Assembly (NCBI GenBank): GCA_016927755.1
Contig: JAFGLZ010000231.1
Location: 1-59,149 of the forward strand
DNA length: 59,149 bases
Source: Phycisphaerae bacterium
GTDB lineage: Bacteria > Planctomycetota > Phycisphaerae > UBA1845 > JAFGLZ01
Direction of reading: 5' to 3'
Shown: positions 17,741-27,223 of the stretch, piece after piece
Numbering within the stretch: position 1 is the first letter of the stretch
Layout of the letters: each line of letters opens with the position of its first letter
The notes under the pieces: model-generated
What the model was told of the DNA's origin: nothing
Database searches by the model: none
Seen by the model: the letters and a program-made list of their open reading frames with translations, nothing else
Program-made: the position numbers and the translations under genes

Positions 17741-18534
17741 ATCGGACCATGACCGAAGAGCGATCCAGAGTGGTTCTCATCGACGCGAACGCCACGATCG
17801 GGCGTTCGATGATTCGACCACCCTTGGTCACCGTCGACGATCTGCTGAGAGAGATGACGCACCTTGGGATCGACTCGGCCGTCGTCACGCACGTGCTGCA
17901 GCGAGCCCACCATCCGGCCGTGGGCAACCCGGCCGTCGTCAAGGAGCTTGAAGGTGGATCCAGGCTGCTCGGCGCGTGGACGTTCCTGCCTGACTACGCT
18001 CGTGAACACCCCCCGGCCCGCGGCTACGTCGCGGAGATGCTGTCGGCCGGAGTCCGCGTGGCCAAGATATTCCCGCAGGGCTACTTCACTCCCCTGGCCG
18101 ACTGGATGCCGGATCCGCTTTGGACGGTCCTCGAGGAGCGCCGTGTTCCCACGTTCATCTGCCCGGACCTGCCGATGCAGGGAGCCCGGGATGCCCTCGA
18201 ACGACAGGCGTTGCGCCGGCTCTGCACGGATCATCCCGAGCTGCCCGTGATCGCTGGGGAGTATCGTATCCGAACGGAGCTTCGAGCCCTCTACCGTCTC
18301 TTGGACCAGTGTCCGAACTTCCATCTCGAGCTGTCGGGGCTGTGGGGGTATCGAGCAATCGAGTTCATCTGCCGCACGTGGGGAGCGGAACGTCTGATCT
18401 TCGGAACGAATCTGCCGGATCGGGACGGCGCCTCGACGATCGCCCAGTTGATGTATGCGGAGATTGACGACGCGGCCAAGGCCGCCATCGGCGGCGGGAA
18501 CCTTCGGAGGCTGATCGATGGCGTACGGATGTGA
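17737..18534 (+). CDS. Amidohydrolase-fold protein lacking the HxH metal motif
   Basis: 265 residues. Overall it matches amidohydrolase_2 TIM barrels and is similar in plan to the next gene: LLREMTHLGIDSAVVTHVL, an AGVRVAKIFPQ strand, FHLELSGLWGYRAIEF and the C-terminal RLIFGTNLPDRDGAST. Where active members have DxHxH after the first strand, this protein has LIDANATIGRS, with no histidine. The late Asp is present but other ligands are not evident, so it is probably not a normal metal hydrolase. Start is GTG 17737 (overlapping the previous stop) or ATG 17749. Its end overlaps the next gene by 17 bases. Confidence 0.7.
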   Translation: MNRTMTEERSRVVLIDANATIGRSMIRPPLVTVDDLLREMTHLGIDSAVVTHVLQRAHHPAVGNPAVVKELEGGSRLLGAWTFLPDYAREHPPARGYVAEMLSAGVRVAKIFPQGYFTPLADWMPDPLWTVLEERRVPTFICPDLPMQGARDALERQALRRLCTDHPELPVIAGEYRIRTELRALYRLLDQCPNFHLELSGLWGYRAIEFICRTWGAERLIFGTNLPDRDGASTIAQLMYAEIDDAAKAAIGGGNLRRLIDGVRM

Positions 18535-19315
18535 GTCCAGCCCGCTTTCCCAGGCCGGACGGCTCGGCCGGCGCCTTCAGGGCGAGACCGTGCTCGACGC
18601 GCACGCGCACATGGGCTCGCACTTCAACTACTACCCGCTGCCCGACGCCTCATTGGAGCAGTTGGTGGGCGAGATGGATCGCCACGGGGTCCGGCGCCAG
18701 ATCACGTTCTCCTTGGCCGGGGTCAACAACGATTTCGTCTACGGCAACTCGCTGGTGCACGAGATGACGTCCCGCCGCCCGGAGCGTTTCTGGCCGCTCG
18801 CGCTGATCAGCCCCAGGTATCCGGAACTCATCCTTCCGGAACTTCGACGCTGTGCCGAGCTTGGGTTCCGCGGCGTCAAGCTCATCACGGCCTATCAGGG
18901 CCTACCGGAAGACACGCCCCTGCTGAACCCGGCCTATGAGTTCGCTGCCGAGCGCGGCTGGATCGTGCTGAGCCACTCCTGGGGCACGCCCGGCTTCCTC
19001 TACGGCCTGGCTCGCCGCCACCCTCAGGCGCTTTTCATCGACGGCCACGGCAGTTGTGCCCTGCGCGGCCTTCAACGAGACGTCCCCGAGAACGTGCTGT
19101 TTTGCACACTGACCGAGTTTGCCTACGGTGTCATCGAGCGGTTCGTCAACAATGCCCCGCTCAACCAGATCGTCTTCGGGTCGGACATGCCCGACTTGCC
19201 TCTGGCCTGGGGATTGGGGGCAGTGCTGATGGCCAAGATCAGCGACGATGCAAAACGCAGAATCTTGGGCGTCAACCTGTTGGAAGCTTTGTATCGGCAT
19301 GGGATCCAAGCGTAG
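18518..19315 (+). CDS. Amidohydrolase family protein
   Basis: 265 residues with the amidohydrolase_2 pattern intact: VLDAHAHMGSH (H29, H31), GFRGVKLITAYQG, WIVLSHSWGT (third histidine), LFIDGHGSC and IVFGSDMPDLPLAWGLG with the catalytic aspartate. Family members decarboxylate or hydrolyse small aromatic or lactone substrates. It overlaps the preceding metal-ligand-free relative by 17 bases, a tight coupling consistent with a heteromeric pair. The exact substrate cannot be read from the sequence. Confidence 0.8.
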   Translation: MAYGCESSPLSQAGRLGRRLQGETVLDAHAHMGSHFNYYPLPDASLEQLVGEMDRHGVRRQITFSLAGVNNDFVYGNSLVHEMTSRRPERFWPLALISPRYPELILPELRRCAELGFRGVKLITAYQGLPEDTPLLNPAYEFAAERGWIVLSHSWGTPGFLYGLARRHPQALFIDGHGSCALRGLQRDVPENVLFCTLTEFAYGVIERFVNNAPLNQIVFGSDMPDLPLAWGLGAVLMAKISDDAKRRILGVNLLEALYRHGIQA

Positions 19316-19439
19316 CCCTCGCCTCAAACGGTGCCACCCGATCCCCTGGATGACGCCGTGAGGAGCCGGGCCAGCCCTCAGCACTGGTCAGCCTGCACAG
19401 ATTTCTGAGCAATCTGCACAACTCCCACACCCGCTATGC

Positions 19440-19445
19440 TATAAT
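19440..19445 (+). promoter_or_regulatory. -10 box of the PAS/sigma-54 activator gene
   Basis: A perfect TATAAT lies 55 bases before ATG 19501. The best -35 candidate, TGCACA (19415-19420), is 19 bases upstream and weak. A run of CACA-rich dyads between 19396 and 19430 could be an operator. Confidence 0.45.
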
Positions 19446-19500
19446 CCGACTCAGAATAGGCTTTGTTGTATCCTTTCAGCAACGACTCGGGGTAGCAGCG

Positions 19501-22500
19501 ATGAGTACGCTAGAGCGATCATCATCCGCCCACGGATCCTCTGGATCGTCGAGACCAGGGACTGCTTACGAGAACGACCCTGCGGGACGCGGAGGGCAAG
19601 ATCGGTGCCGCATGGCGCTCGACGCGCTGCCTGACCCGGTGGTTCTCGTGGCCCTGGACGGATCGATCCTCGACTGCAACGTGGCGACATCTGAACGAGT
19701 CGGCATCCCCAAGGAAGATCTGGCCGGACAGCCCCTCGCTCGGCTCTGGACACCCGAAGGATCGGACGGTGCGGGATGGGCCACGCTCATCGGCACGATC
19801 GCTGGCGGCAAGGCCGTGGGGCCAGTTGAGGTCAAGGCCAACGGCTCGGACGAATCATCGCGCCGGCTCGAGTGTCGCCTCCAGCCCCTGGTCGACAGCG
19901 ACGGCGTGGTGGCCGTCCAAGCCATCCTCAGAGACGTCACCGATCATCGACGTACGGAGACCTCGCTCGAGGAGACCGAGCGGCACTTCCACGAAGCCTT
20001 GGAGAACTCGGGACACCTCCTCTACCGGCTCAACGTCCGCCAGGGCCGCTACGACTACATCAGCTCATGCGCCGAGGAGCTCAGCGGCTACACAATGGAC
20101 GAGCTCATGGCGATGGGTCTGGAGAAGGTCCAGGCCGAGACGCATCCCGACGACTGGCGGCGAATCCAAGAACAGATCGCCGAGGCGCGAAGGGCCCAAC
20201 CGGGCCGGAAGCTCTCGTTGATCCTGGAATACCGCCGGAAGAGGAAGAACGGCGAGTGGCGATGGCTCAGCGATTGGGCGACGATCTTCTTCGACCAAGA
20301 GGGTCGGATCGATCACACGATCGGCTCGGCCTACGACATCACCGACCGGAAGGTGGCCGAGGAAGTCCTACGCGAGTCACACGACGAGCTCGAGCGGCGC
20401 GTCGCCGAGCGAACGGCGGAGCTTTACGCCACCAACGAGAAGCTTCGCCGTGACATCGAGAAGCGTAGGCAACTCGAGGAGGCCTACCGCACCGTGGTGG
20501 ACCACTCGTTGCAGGGCGTTCTCCTCATCCAGGACGGTCAGATCGTCTTCGCGAACCGGGCCATGGCCGAGGGGGCCGGCTACACCCTCGACGAAATCAA
20601 GAGCATGGCGGCCGAGCAGGTCCGAGCGACCGTCCACCCCGACGACCTGCCCATGCTCGTCCAGCGACACCTGGCCCGCTTGCGAGGCGAACCCGTGCCG
20701 CCGAGATGCGTTTGCCGAGGGATCCGCAAGGACGGCTCGATCTACTGGGCGGAGGTCCTGGCCAGCCGGGTCCTATACCGTGGGAGGCCGGCGATCCAGT
20801 GCGTCATCATCGACGTCACCGAGCAGAGACACGCGGAAGAGAAGCTTAGAGAGAGCGAGCAGAAGCTCGCGGGAATCATCGGCTCGGTCACGGATCACGT
20901 CAGCATGATTGACGAGACCCACACGATCGTTTGGGCCAACGAGGTCGCCAAGGATCTGTGCGGCCGGGACATCGAGGGCAAGAAGTGCTACGCCGTTTAC
21001 CATGGGTACACCGAGCGCTGCGACCCGTGCGTCGTGCGGCGGACTTTCGAGGACGGGAAGGCCCATGAACACGAGACGGAGATCGTCGACAGGCAGGGCC
21101 GACGGAAGGTCCTCTGGTGCACGGCCAACGTAGCAGCGCGGCATCCGGACGGGCGAGCCAAGCTGGTCGTCGAGGTCTCTCGCGACATCACCGAACGGAA
21201 ACTGGCGGAGGAGACCCTGCGAGCAGCCCATGACGAGCTCGAGAAGCGCGTCGAGCAACGGACTGCGGAACTACGGTTGATCAACGAGTCTCTTGAACGG
21301 GAAATCGCCGAACGCAGGCGGGCCGAGCAGGCACTACGCGAGAGCGAACAGCACTTTCGATCCCTGATCGAGAACTCGACGGACTTGATCGTCCGGCTGG
21401 ACCGGGACGGGATCGCGCAATACGTGAGCCCGTCGTTCGAGCGCGTGCTGGGATACCGCCCTGAAGAGCTGATCGGAAAGGACGTGTTCGATCTCATCCA
21501 TCCGGAGGATGTCGCGGCGGCCAAGGGGATCTTCCACGAAGGGAACCAGATACCGGGATACCTGGGAAAGGCCGAGTTTCGCTGCCGGCACAAGGACGGC
21601 GGTTGGCGATTCGTGGACGCAACAGGGATGAACCTGTTCGACGATCCGTCGGTCAGAGGGTCCGTTATCAATGCGCGTGACGTCACGGAAAGGAAGCGAG
21701 CCGAGGAAGCCAGCCTGGTTTTCGGGCGAGCCATCGAGCAAAGCCGGGACCCCGCGGTCATCACGGACGCCGAAGGACGGATCATGTTCGCCAACAAGGC
21801 CGCTGAGCGGCTCTTCGGCTATGACCTGGCGACCATGCAGGGCAAGGATCCCCGCGACCTTCTGCGCATCGGACCGGCGTCGGCTCGAACCATCGGGGAG
21901 ACGCTGGCCCGTCAGTCGCTTTGGACCGGTCAGGCCGTATGCCAGTCTCGCGACGGGACGCCCCTGACGCTCGAGGCGACGCTCATGCTGATTCTCGACG
22001 AGCGAGGGCGCACCGTTGGCGCGGTCGGATTCATGCGGGACGAACGGGAGACGCGGCGTCTGGAGTCCATCCGACAGATGGCCGAGGTCGCGGCGGGGAT
22101 GGTAACCTCGGACGAAGAGGCGGTTCAACGGATCATGTCCCACCTGCCCGAACTGGTCAATCTGGATCAGTGGGGCATCTACCTCCACAATCCCGAGAAG
22201 AACGTGCTCGAGATGAAGTTCTGCAGCCCCGCTGGGCGGGAACTCGGCGAGGCAATCCGCGAGATTCCCCTATCGGCGCCGCTGAGCGCGCAGGTCTTTG
22301 GAAGCGGGGAGATCGTATTCTCCCCGGACGTGGGAAGCGATGATCGCTTCACGAAGAACCCCGACTTTCGCAAGGCGCTGTCGACGCCGAGCGGATTGGG
22401 GATGCGCGCGACGTGCATCCTTCCGCTCCGAGGTCGAGGTCGAATCATCGGGACTCTCTATCTCTCCGATCGGCGGGTGCGCACCTTCACGCCGGAGGAG

Positions 22501-23526
22501 CTCACGACGCTCAAAACGCTGGCGAGTCAGATCGGACTGCTCCTGAGCCGAAGCGCCGCGGAGCCCTCGCCCCAGCCGCATCGCTCGACCACCCGGCAAC
22601 CCGCCGAGTCGGTCTGGGTCGTGGCCGAGAGCGAACCGATGAAGCTCGTGCTGCGTTCGGCGCAGCGGATCGCCCGCACGGACATGCCCGTGGTCATTCT
22701 CGGTCCAACCGGCGCGGGTAAGGGGCACGTCGCCAACCACATCCACTCCATCAGCCCACGGGCCACCGGCCCGTTCCTGGCCGTCAACTGTGCGTGTCTG
22801 GACGGCGAGCTGATCCTGAGCGAGCTGTTCGGGCACGAGCGGGGCGCGTTCACCGGCGCCGTCCGCCGACAGAAGGGCTGTTTCGAATTGGCCAATGGCG
22901 GAACCCTGCTTCTGGATGAGGTGGTCGAGCTTCCGCTGTCCGCCCAAGCCAAGCTGCTCCAGTTGATCGAGACGCAGCAGTTCCGTCGTCTCGGAGGCCA
23001 GCAGACCATCACCACCGACGTTCGCATCCTCTGCACGACAAACGCGGACATCCGCGAGTGTGTCCGCTCAGGCAAGATGCGCCAGGATCTGTACTACCGC
23101 CTGAACGCCGCGGAGCTCGTGATTCCGCCGCTGAGAGAGCGTCCCGAGGACGTCAGACCGCTCGCGCTGTCGTATCTGAGAACGCAGTCGATGACGACCG
23201 GCGAGGCGCCGCGCTCGATCACCGAAGGCGCCCTGGCCAGGCTCACGGAGTATCATTGGCCCGGCAACGTGAGGGAGCTGCAGAACGTCCTCTCGCTGGC
23301 GATGTCCCACGGCGGACACGTCATTGGCGCTCGGGAACTTCGATTCGCGCCGGCGGAAATCGAACACACGAGCCCGTCCGATCTCATGGAGGCCCGAACC
23401 GAACGAGAGATCATCCTCGAGGCGCTTCGGCGGAACCGCTGGAATCGGAGCATGGCCGCGGCCGAGCTCGGCATCCACCGGAATACGCTCCGCAATCACA
23501 TGCGCAAGCACAACATCACGCAGTAG
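19501..23526 (+). CDS. Multi-PAS/GAF sigma-54-dependent transcriptional activator
   Basis: 1341 residues. Six PAS units occupy about 39-150, 155-290, 330-450, 450-570, 617-735 and 740-850, several ending in DITDRK/DVTERK and joined by coiled-coil linkers. The fourth carries CYAVYHGYTERCDPC, a Cys motif common in PAS_4 domains. A GAF domain follows (about 860-1015). The AAA+ domain has Walker A GPTGAGKG (1068-1075), an intact sigma-54-contacting GAFTGA (1115-1120) and Walker B GGTLLLDEV. A Fis-type helix-turn-helix ends the protein (EALRRNRWNRSMAAAELGIH). There is no receiver domain or kinase, so it is a one-component sensor. No membrane span is visible, so signals are sensed in the cytoplasm. 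Target promoters are not known. Confidence 0.92.
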   Translation: MSTLERSSSAHGSSGSSRPGTAYENDPAGRGGQDRCRMALDALPDPVVLVALDGSILDCNVATSERVGIPKEDLAGQPLARLWTPEGSDGAGWATLIGTIAGGKAVGPVEVKANGSDESSRRLECRLQPLVDSDGVVAVQAILRDVTDHRRTETSLEETERHFHEALENSGHLLYRLNVRQGRYDYISSCAEELSGYTMDELMAMGLEKVQAETHPDDWRRIQEQIAEARRAQPGRKLSLILEYRRKRKNGEWRWLSDWATIFFDQEGRIDHTIGSAYDITDRKVAEEVLRESHDELERRVAERTAELYATNEKLRRDIEKRRQLEEAYRTVVDHSLQGVLLIQDGQIVFANRAMAEGAGYTLDEIKSMAAEQVRATVHPDDLPMLVQRHLARLRGEPVPPRCVCRGIRKDGSIYWAEVLASRVLYRGRPAIQCVIIDVTEQRHAEEKLRESEQKLAGIIGSVTDHVSMIDETHTIVWANEVAKDLCGRDIEGKKCYAVYHGYTERCDPCVVRRTFEDGKAHEHETEIVDRQGRRKVLWCTANVAARHPDGRAKLVVEVSRDITERKLAEETLRAAHDELEKRVEQRTAELRLINESLEREIAERRRAEQALRESEQHFRSLIENSTDLIVRLDRDGIAQYVSPSFERVLGYRPEELIGKDVFDLIHPEDVAAAKGIFHEGNQIPGYLGKAEFRCRHKDGGWRFVDATGMNLFDDPSVRGSVINARDVTERKRAEEASLVFGRAIEQSRDPAVITDAEGRIMFANKAAERLFGYDLATMQGKDPRDLLRIGPASARTIGETLARQSLWTGQAVCQSRDGTPLTLEATLMLILDERGRTVGAVGFMRDERETRRLESIRQMAEVAAGMVTSDEEAVQRIMSHLPELVNLDQWGIYLHNPEKNVLEMKFCSPAGRELGEAIREIPLSAPLSAQVFGSGEIVFSPDVGSDDRFTKNPDFRKALSTPSGLGMRATCILPLRGRGRIIGTLYLSDRRVRTFTPEELTTLKTLASQIGLLLSRSAAEPSPQPHRSTTRQPAESVWVVAESEPMKLVLRSAQRIARTDMPVVILGPTGAGKGHVANHIHSISPRATGPFLAVNCACLDGELILSELFGHERGAFTGAVRRQKGCFELANGGTLLLDEVVELPLSAQAKLLQLIETQQFRRLGGQQTITTDVRILCTTNADIRECVRSGKMRQDLYYRLNAAELVIPPLRERPEDVRPLALSYLRTQSMTTGEAPRSITEGALARLTEYHWPGNVRELQNVLSLAMSHGGHVIGARELRFAPAEIEHTSPSDLMEARTEREIILEALRRNRWNRSMAAAELGIHRNTLRNHMRKHNITQ

Positions 23527-23610
23527 CTCATGCCTCATATGGACCTTGCCTCGAAAGCCGCGCGGGCAGCGCTCGCGCCGACGACCTTTGCGTTACCGGG
23601 CGAGAAGAGC

Positions 23611-23638
23611 TTGAACCCGGCCCCCCTGGCCCTATCAT
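23611..23638 (+). promoter_or_regulatory. Promoter of addBA
   Basis: TTGAAC (23611-23616), 16-base spacer, TATCAT (23633-23638). The -10 matches five of six. The leader to ATG 23660 would be about 15 bases and includes a GGAGG ribosome site. Confidence 0.55.
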
Positions 23639-23659
23639 CATGGCGGACCGGAGGCGCAG

Positions 23660-26600
23660 ATGTCCGTTCGTTTCATTCTTGGTCGAGCCGGCGCGGGCAA
23701 GACGGCCTACTGCATCGAGCAGATCGTCTCGCGTCTTAAGGACTCCGCGGACCAGGGACAGCACCTGCTCTTGCTTGTGCCCGAACAGGCGGGCCTGCAG
23801 ATGGAGCGGTCGCTGCTCGAGTCGCGGGACGTGGCGGGGTTCGCGCGCTGTGAGGTCCTCAGCTTCCGCCGGCTGGCCCACCGGGTCCTGTCGACCGGCG
23901 GGGGCGCAATCGTAACCCTCAGCGCCACCGGACGGTTGATGGCCCTTCGGCGCGTCGTTCATGACGTTGCCGATCGACTGACCGTATTCGGGGGGCGTCG
24001 CGGTCGCCGCGGGCTCGTCGAGCGTCTGGGACGCACCTTGGACGAGCTGATCCGCCAGGAGGTCACGCCCGAGGCATTGGACGCCGCGCTGGAGCAGCTC
24101 GACCCCGACGACGAGCAGTTGACGGGTCGGGCACGTGATATCCGGCTGATCTATCAGACCTACCTGAGCCGGCTCGGCTCCGATCGCGTCGATCCCGGAC
24201 ATCACCTGGCGATCGCACGCGACCGGCTGGAGGCGTACGATGCGGTTCGGGAATCGCTCATCTGGGTCGACGGCTTCGCCGGACTGACCGGGCAGGAACT
24301 CCGTATGCTGGTCTCACTGGCCGGCCTGGCGGCGCGGATGGAGATTAGCCTCTTACTCGACCCCGACGGCGCGCAAGCACGCGGCGATCGTCCGCCGAGC
24401 CCCTTCCATCTCTTCGCGCGAACCGAGCGGACCTACTTCGCGCTGAACCAGGCCCTGCGCGAGGGCGGCATCGAAGTGGAGCCCCCTCTCCTCCTGTCCG
24501 GGCCCCCTCCTCGATTCCGTAGGGCCCACGCCCTGGCTCGGCTCGAACGACGGTTGTTCGCCGCCAACAAGCCCGCGGAACACGATGCCGAGCAGGAAGT
24601 GGAAGAGCCGGGCGCCTGTTGCCGGCTGATTCGAGCCGCGACGCGCCGCGTGGAGGTCGCCGCCGCCGTCACCGAGATCCAGCGCCTCGTCCAACGACAG
24701 ACCGACCCGCTAAGGTATCGGGACATCGCGATTGTCGTTCGCGACCTCGATCCGTATCACGACCTGCTGACGGCGGCGCTAACGGCCGCCGACATCCCCC
24801 ACTTCATCGACCGGCGCCGACCGATCGCCCACCACGCGCTCGTGGAGCTGATCCGCTCGGAAATTGAGCTGGCCCGCCACGTCGACATCGAATCCGTGGC
24901 CGTCTTCGTCAAGTCGGGGCTTGCCGGGCTGGACGAAGACGAGATCGATCTTCTCGAAAACTACTTGCGATCCGAAGCCGTCGTCGGACGTTCGCGATGG
25001 ACCGGCGAGCAGTGGACGTACCACCGCCGCCCAAGCCGAGCGGTTCCCGACGCGGCGTCTGACGGCCTCGCGGACGCCGAGGGACCGTGCGACGATCTGT
25101 CCCTTCTGAACGAGATCCGAGACCGACTGGTCGCGAGCCTTCAACCGTGGTGGGAGCTTGCGGACTCCCCGACGCCGCTGCCAGGGCATCAGTGGGCGCG
25201 CGGCCTATTCGAACTGCTGCAGCGGCTGGACGTGCCCCGACAGATCGCGGACTGGGCCGATGCGGCCGATCGGGCTCAACGACTGGACGAGGCCGAGGAG
25301 CATCGGCAGGTCTGGAATCACGTGGTTGAGCTCCTGGACGACCTCTCGGACGCTTTCGCCGACGACGCGATGTCCTTGGACGATCTGGCGGAGGTCGTCG
25401 ACACGGCGCTGGCCGGCGCGTCGCTCGGATTGGCGCCGCCCACGCTCGATCAGGTGCTCGTTGGATCGATCGAGCGAAGCCGGCACCCGCCAATCCGGGC
25501 TGTGATGATCCTCGGCTTTGCCGAAGGCGAGTTCCCTCAGCGCCCCACGCAGGACCCGATCCTGTCGGACCAGAACCGAGCCGCACTGGCCAAGGTGGGC
25601 ATCGAGCTGGCGCCGACCAGTCGGCAGGATCTCCTGGATGAGCGGCTGCTGGCGTACATCGCGACGACACGGCCGAGCGAAACGCTGTGGATCAGTTGGC
25701 CCGCCGCCGAGGCGGACGGACGAGTATGCCATCCCTCGCCGTTCGTCCAAGCAATCCGCGCCGTCTTCCCGTCGTTAGACGTAACGGACCTGGCCGAACC
25801 CGCGTCGCAGCGGCGGACGTGGGCGATCACGACGCGTCATGATCTGGCCGGCGGCATCGTTGCCGACCTCCGCGAGCGAACTCGTCTGGTGGCATCCGCG
25901 CCGGACGACGATCGGCGGTGGAACGCCCTGTACAACTGGGCGATCCGCCACGAGCAAACGCGGGCATGGCTCGACCGCGTCATGCCCGCCCTCACGTACT
26001 CGAACGACTCGGCCCTCACCGACGATGTCGCGAGGAGACTCTACGGCAACGCACTCAGAACCAGCGTCTCGCGGATCGAGGTCTTCGCCCAGTGTCCGTT
26101 CAGGCACTTTGCGGAGTACTCGTTGTCGCTCGAGCCTCGAACGGAATGGGAGCTAAGCGCCATCGACCTGGGGCTGCTGCACCACCGCATCCTGGAGGAG
26201 TTCGTCGAACGCCTGATCGAGTCGCGACGCCGGATCGGCGACGTCTCCCCGGACGAGTTGGCCGTCAGCCTCGGCGAATTGTCGGATCGCGCCCTGAGCG
26301 AGCTCGTCGATCAACTGATCTTCGATGACCCGCGCAACGCCTACCTCATCGAGCACGGAAACGTCGATCTCCTCCGCGCCCTCGAGGTCCAGCGGTTCGT
26401 CTCGCAGGCGGGGGCCTACCGCCCCACGGGCGCGGAGATCTGGTTCGGCCCCGATCGTCCGTCCGAAGTCGAGACCGGCCGGCTCTGCCTGCCGGCCCTC
26501 GAAATCCATACCCCCGCCGGGCGCACGGTAAGCCTCCGCGGCAAGATCGACCGCGTCGATCTCGCCGAGATCGGCGACAGGGCCCTCGCCAGCGTCGTGG

Positions 26601-27223
26601 ACTACAAGCGATCGCTCAGCACGCGACGTCTGAGCCTGGACCGCGTTTATCACGGTCTGGACCTGCAGCTCCTGACCTACCTGATCGTCCTGGCCGAGCA
26701 CGGCGAGGGGCTCGCCGTGCGCCGACCCGTCACGCCCTCCGGTGCCTTCTACGTTTCGCTGCTCGACGAATTGCGGCGGCTTGACGCGCCCCCGGAAGCC
26801 CCTCCCACGGAGTCCGAGCGATGCCAACCGCTTCGCCCTCGGGGGCTGTTCGATTTCGACAATCTGGGCACGTTCGACTCCCGCGTCGCGCCGGGGTCAC
26901 GATCCGAGGTCCTCGCTGTGCAGGTGACCAAGGACGGCTCACCGGGCTATCTCGACCAGGTGGACACCGCCCCGCACGCCGACTTCGAGAACGTCCTCAA
27001 CCACGTCCGCGGACGGATTGGCGCGCTGTGCGACCGCCTTCTGGACGGGGGGGTCAAGGTGGATCCGTATCGACTCGGGCAGGAGATGGCCTGCACCTAC
27101 TGCCCCTACCAGAGCGTCTGTCGATTCGAGTTCGACGCGCATCGCCCCAGAAGGCTACGAGCGATATCGCGAACCGGCGTGTTCGCGCTACTGCGCGGCA
27201 AGCAGGAGGGCGACGATGAGTGA
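23660..27223 (+). CDS. addB: ATP-dependent helicase/deoxyribonuclease subunit B
   Basis: 1187 residues. AddB works with AddA in double-strand-break resection and Chi recognition. The N-terminal Walker A is GRAGAGKT (8-15). The inactivated helicase core follows. The C-terminal nuclease has GKIDRVDL and SVVDYKRS (the D...DxK motif). Four cysteines, C812, C1145, C1148 and C1154, have the AddB iron-sulphur spacing (the last three C-x2-C-x5-C), which holds the nuclease domain. It starts with ATG 23660 after GGAGG. The stop overlaps the addA start by 8 bases. Length is close to B. subtilis AddB. Confidence 0.9.
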   Translation: MSVRFILGRAGAGKTAYCIEQIVSRLKDSADQGQHLLLLVPEQAGLQMERSLLESRDVAGFARCEVLSFRRLAHRVLSTGGGAIVTLSATGRLMALRRVVHDVADRLTVFGGRRGRRGLVERLGRTLDELIRQEVTPEALDAALEQLDPDDEQLTGRARDIRLIYQTYLSRLGSDRVDPGHHLAIARDRLEAYDAVRESLIWVDGFAGLTGQELRMLVSLAGLAARMEISLLLDPDGAQARGDRPPSPFHLFARTERTYFALNQALREGGIEVEPPLLLSGPPPRFRRAHALARLERRLFAANKPAEHDAEQEVEEPGACCRLIRAATRRVEVAAAVTEIQRLVQRQTDPLRYRDIAIVVRDLDPYHDLLTAALTAADIPHFIDRRRPIAHHALVELIRSEIELARHVDIESVAVFVKSGLAGLDEDEIDLLENYLRSEAVVGRSRWTGEQWTYHRRPSRAVPDAASDGLADAEGPCDDLSLLNEIRDRLVASLQPWWELADSPTPLPGHQWARGLFELLQRLDVPRQIADWADAADRAQRLDEAEEHRQVWNHVVELLDDLSDAFADDAMSLDDLAEVVDTALAGASLGLAPPTLDQVLVGSIERSRHPPIRAVMILGFAEGEFPQRPTQDPILSDQNRAALAKVGIELAPTSRQDLLDERLLAYIATTRPSETLWISWPAAEADGRVCHPSPFVQAIRAVFPSLDVTDLAEPASQRRTWAITTRHDLAGGIVADLRERTRLVASAPDDDRRWNALYNWAIRHEQTRAWLDRVMPALTYSNDSALTDDVARRLYGNALRTSVSRIEVFAQCPFRHFAEYSLSLEPRTEWELSAIDLGLLHHRILEEFVERLIESRRRIGDVSPDELAVSLGELSDRALSELVDQLIFDDPRNAYLIEHGNVDLLRALEVQRFVSQAGAYRPTGAEIWFGPDRPSEVETGRLCLPALEIHTPAGRTVSLRGKIDRVDLAEIGDRALASVVDYKRSLSTRRLSLDRVYHGLDLQLLTYLIVLAEHGEGLAVRRPVTPSGAFYVSLLDELRRLDAPPEAPPTESERCQPLRPRGLFDFDNLGTFDSRVAPGSRSEVLAVQVTKDGSPGYLDQVDTAPHADFENVLNHVRGRIGALCDRLLDGGVKVDPYRLGQEMACTYCPYQSVCRFEFDAHRPRRLRAISRTGVFALLRGKQEGDDE

